Made by a program: the position numbers and the translations under genes
In this document: one piece after another, positions 63,800-64,000 of the stretch
Layout of the letters: every line of letters starts with the position of its first letter
Position numbering within the stretch: the first letter of the stretch is position 1
Assembly (NCBI GenBank): GCA_032164245.1
Contig: JAVMKO010000147.1
Span: 434,001 to 498,000, forward strand
Length of the DNA stretch: 64,000 nucleotides
From: Sternotherus odoratus
Lineage: Eukaryota > Chordata > Testudines > Kinosternidae
Direction: 5' to 3'
The notes under the pieces: model-generated
What the model saw: only the letters and a program-made list of their open reading frames with translations
Told to the model about the DNA's origin: nothing
Database searches by the model: none

Positions 63800-64000
63800 C
63801 CTTGATTGTTGGGGCTGGCCAAAGATCTTTTTTTAAAAACAAAATCGCATTTGCTAATTCCCATATAGCAACCTGTGCACCATCTTCACCATGGTCTCTC
63901 AGCTCCCCCAGATGAGTTGTCTGCTCCTGCCTCTTGCAGTTCACCCTTCTTTGGGGTCAGTACTGTGATTTTCTCTATCATCTCCTTTCCTTTTGAGTCA
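63800..64000. other. no gene recognised at right edge
   Basis: Sequence 3' of the zinc-finger remnant. It may be former 3' untranslated DNA, but no AATAAA was seen before the window ends. Confidence 0.35.

Overview
This is eukaryotic nuclear DNA from a vertebrate, most likely a hidden-necked (cryptodiran) turtle. The case rests on three things seen together: CR1 LINE 3' ends with the ttctatgattctatg-type tail, a tRNA-derived SINE of the turtle kind nested in a CR1 (about 55.1-55.3 kb), and many short hAT elements of types I associate with turtle genomes. Introns, KRAB and zinc-finger exons, dense GC-rich minisatellites and CpG islands point to a gene-rich, GC-rich chromosome such as a microchromosome. 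Nothing bacterial is present, and most long open frames here are products of C/G-rich tandem repeats.

Layout. 0-2.4 kb: unrecognised exon-like pieces and short tandem repeats. 2.6-5.0 kb: a near-complete hAT transposon with an uninterrupted 623-codon transposase, sitting in a 72-bp minisatellite. 5.8-8.7 kb: TMEM107 on the minus strand (ciliary transition-zone membrane protein), with two phase-matched alternative copies of one exon. A CpG-rich segment about 1.3 kb upstream carries a perfect RFX X-box and a YY1 site. 9-13.2 kb: two minisatellites, the second split by a 1.5-kb hAT element with a perfect 8-bp target duplication. 13.4-15.8 kb: two exons of a broken lipoxygenase gene with a CR1 between them. 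16.5-18.0 kb: a G-rich minisatellite and one frameshifted NUBP1-like exon. 18-24.8 kb: transposon remnants. 24.9-39.9 kb: a dispersed cluster of about a dozen tRNA genes and tRNA pseudogenes. 42.4-47.0 kb: a CpG-island promoter and a spliced, phase-consistent gene for an unrecognised small coiled-coil protein. 47.05-47.86 kb: sixteen CCAAT boxes in two blocks of eight with opposite orientation. 49.9-50.7 kb: a second copy of the CpG-island promoter. 53.3-62.9 kb: three coding exons of a KRAB gene whose frame ends in the KRAB-B exon. 63.2-63.8 kb: a dead zinc-finger array whose broken unit was tandemly amplified. The remainder is LTRs, CR1, MITEs and intergenic DNA.

Genes together. TMEM107, lipoxygenase genes and a tRNA cluster are also neighbours in human 17p13.1, so the left half looks like a rearranged piece of that conserved block. 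The right half looks like a KRAB zinc-finger cluster that grew by segmental duplication: one promoter module occurs three times (30.7, 42.7, 50.3 kb) and another block twice (22.8, 52.7 kb). All gene models come from reading splice signals and phases by eye, with no transcript or alignment support.
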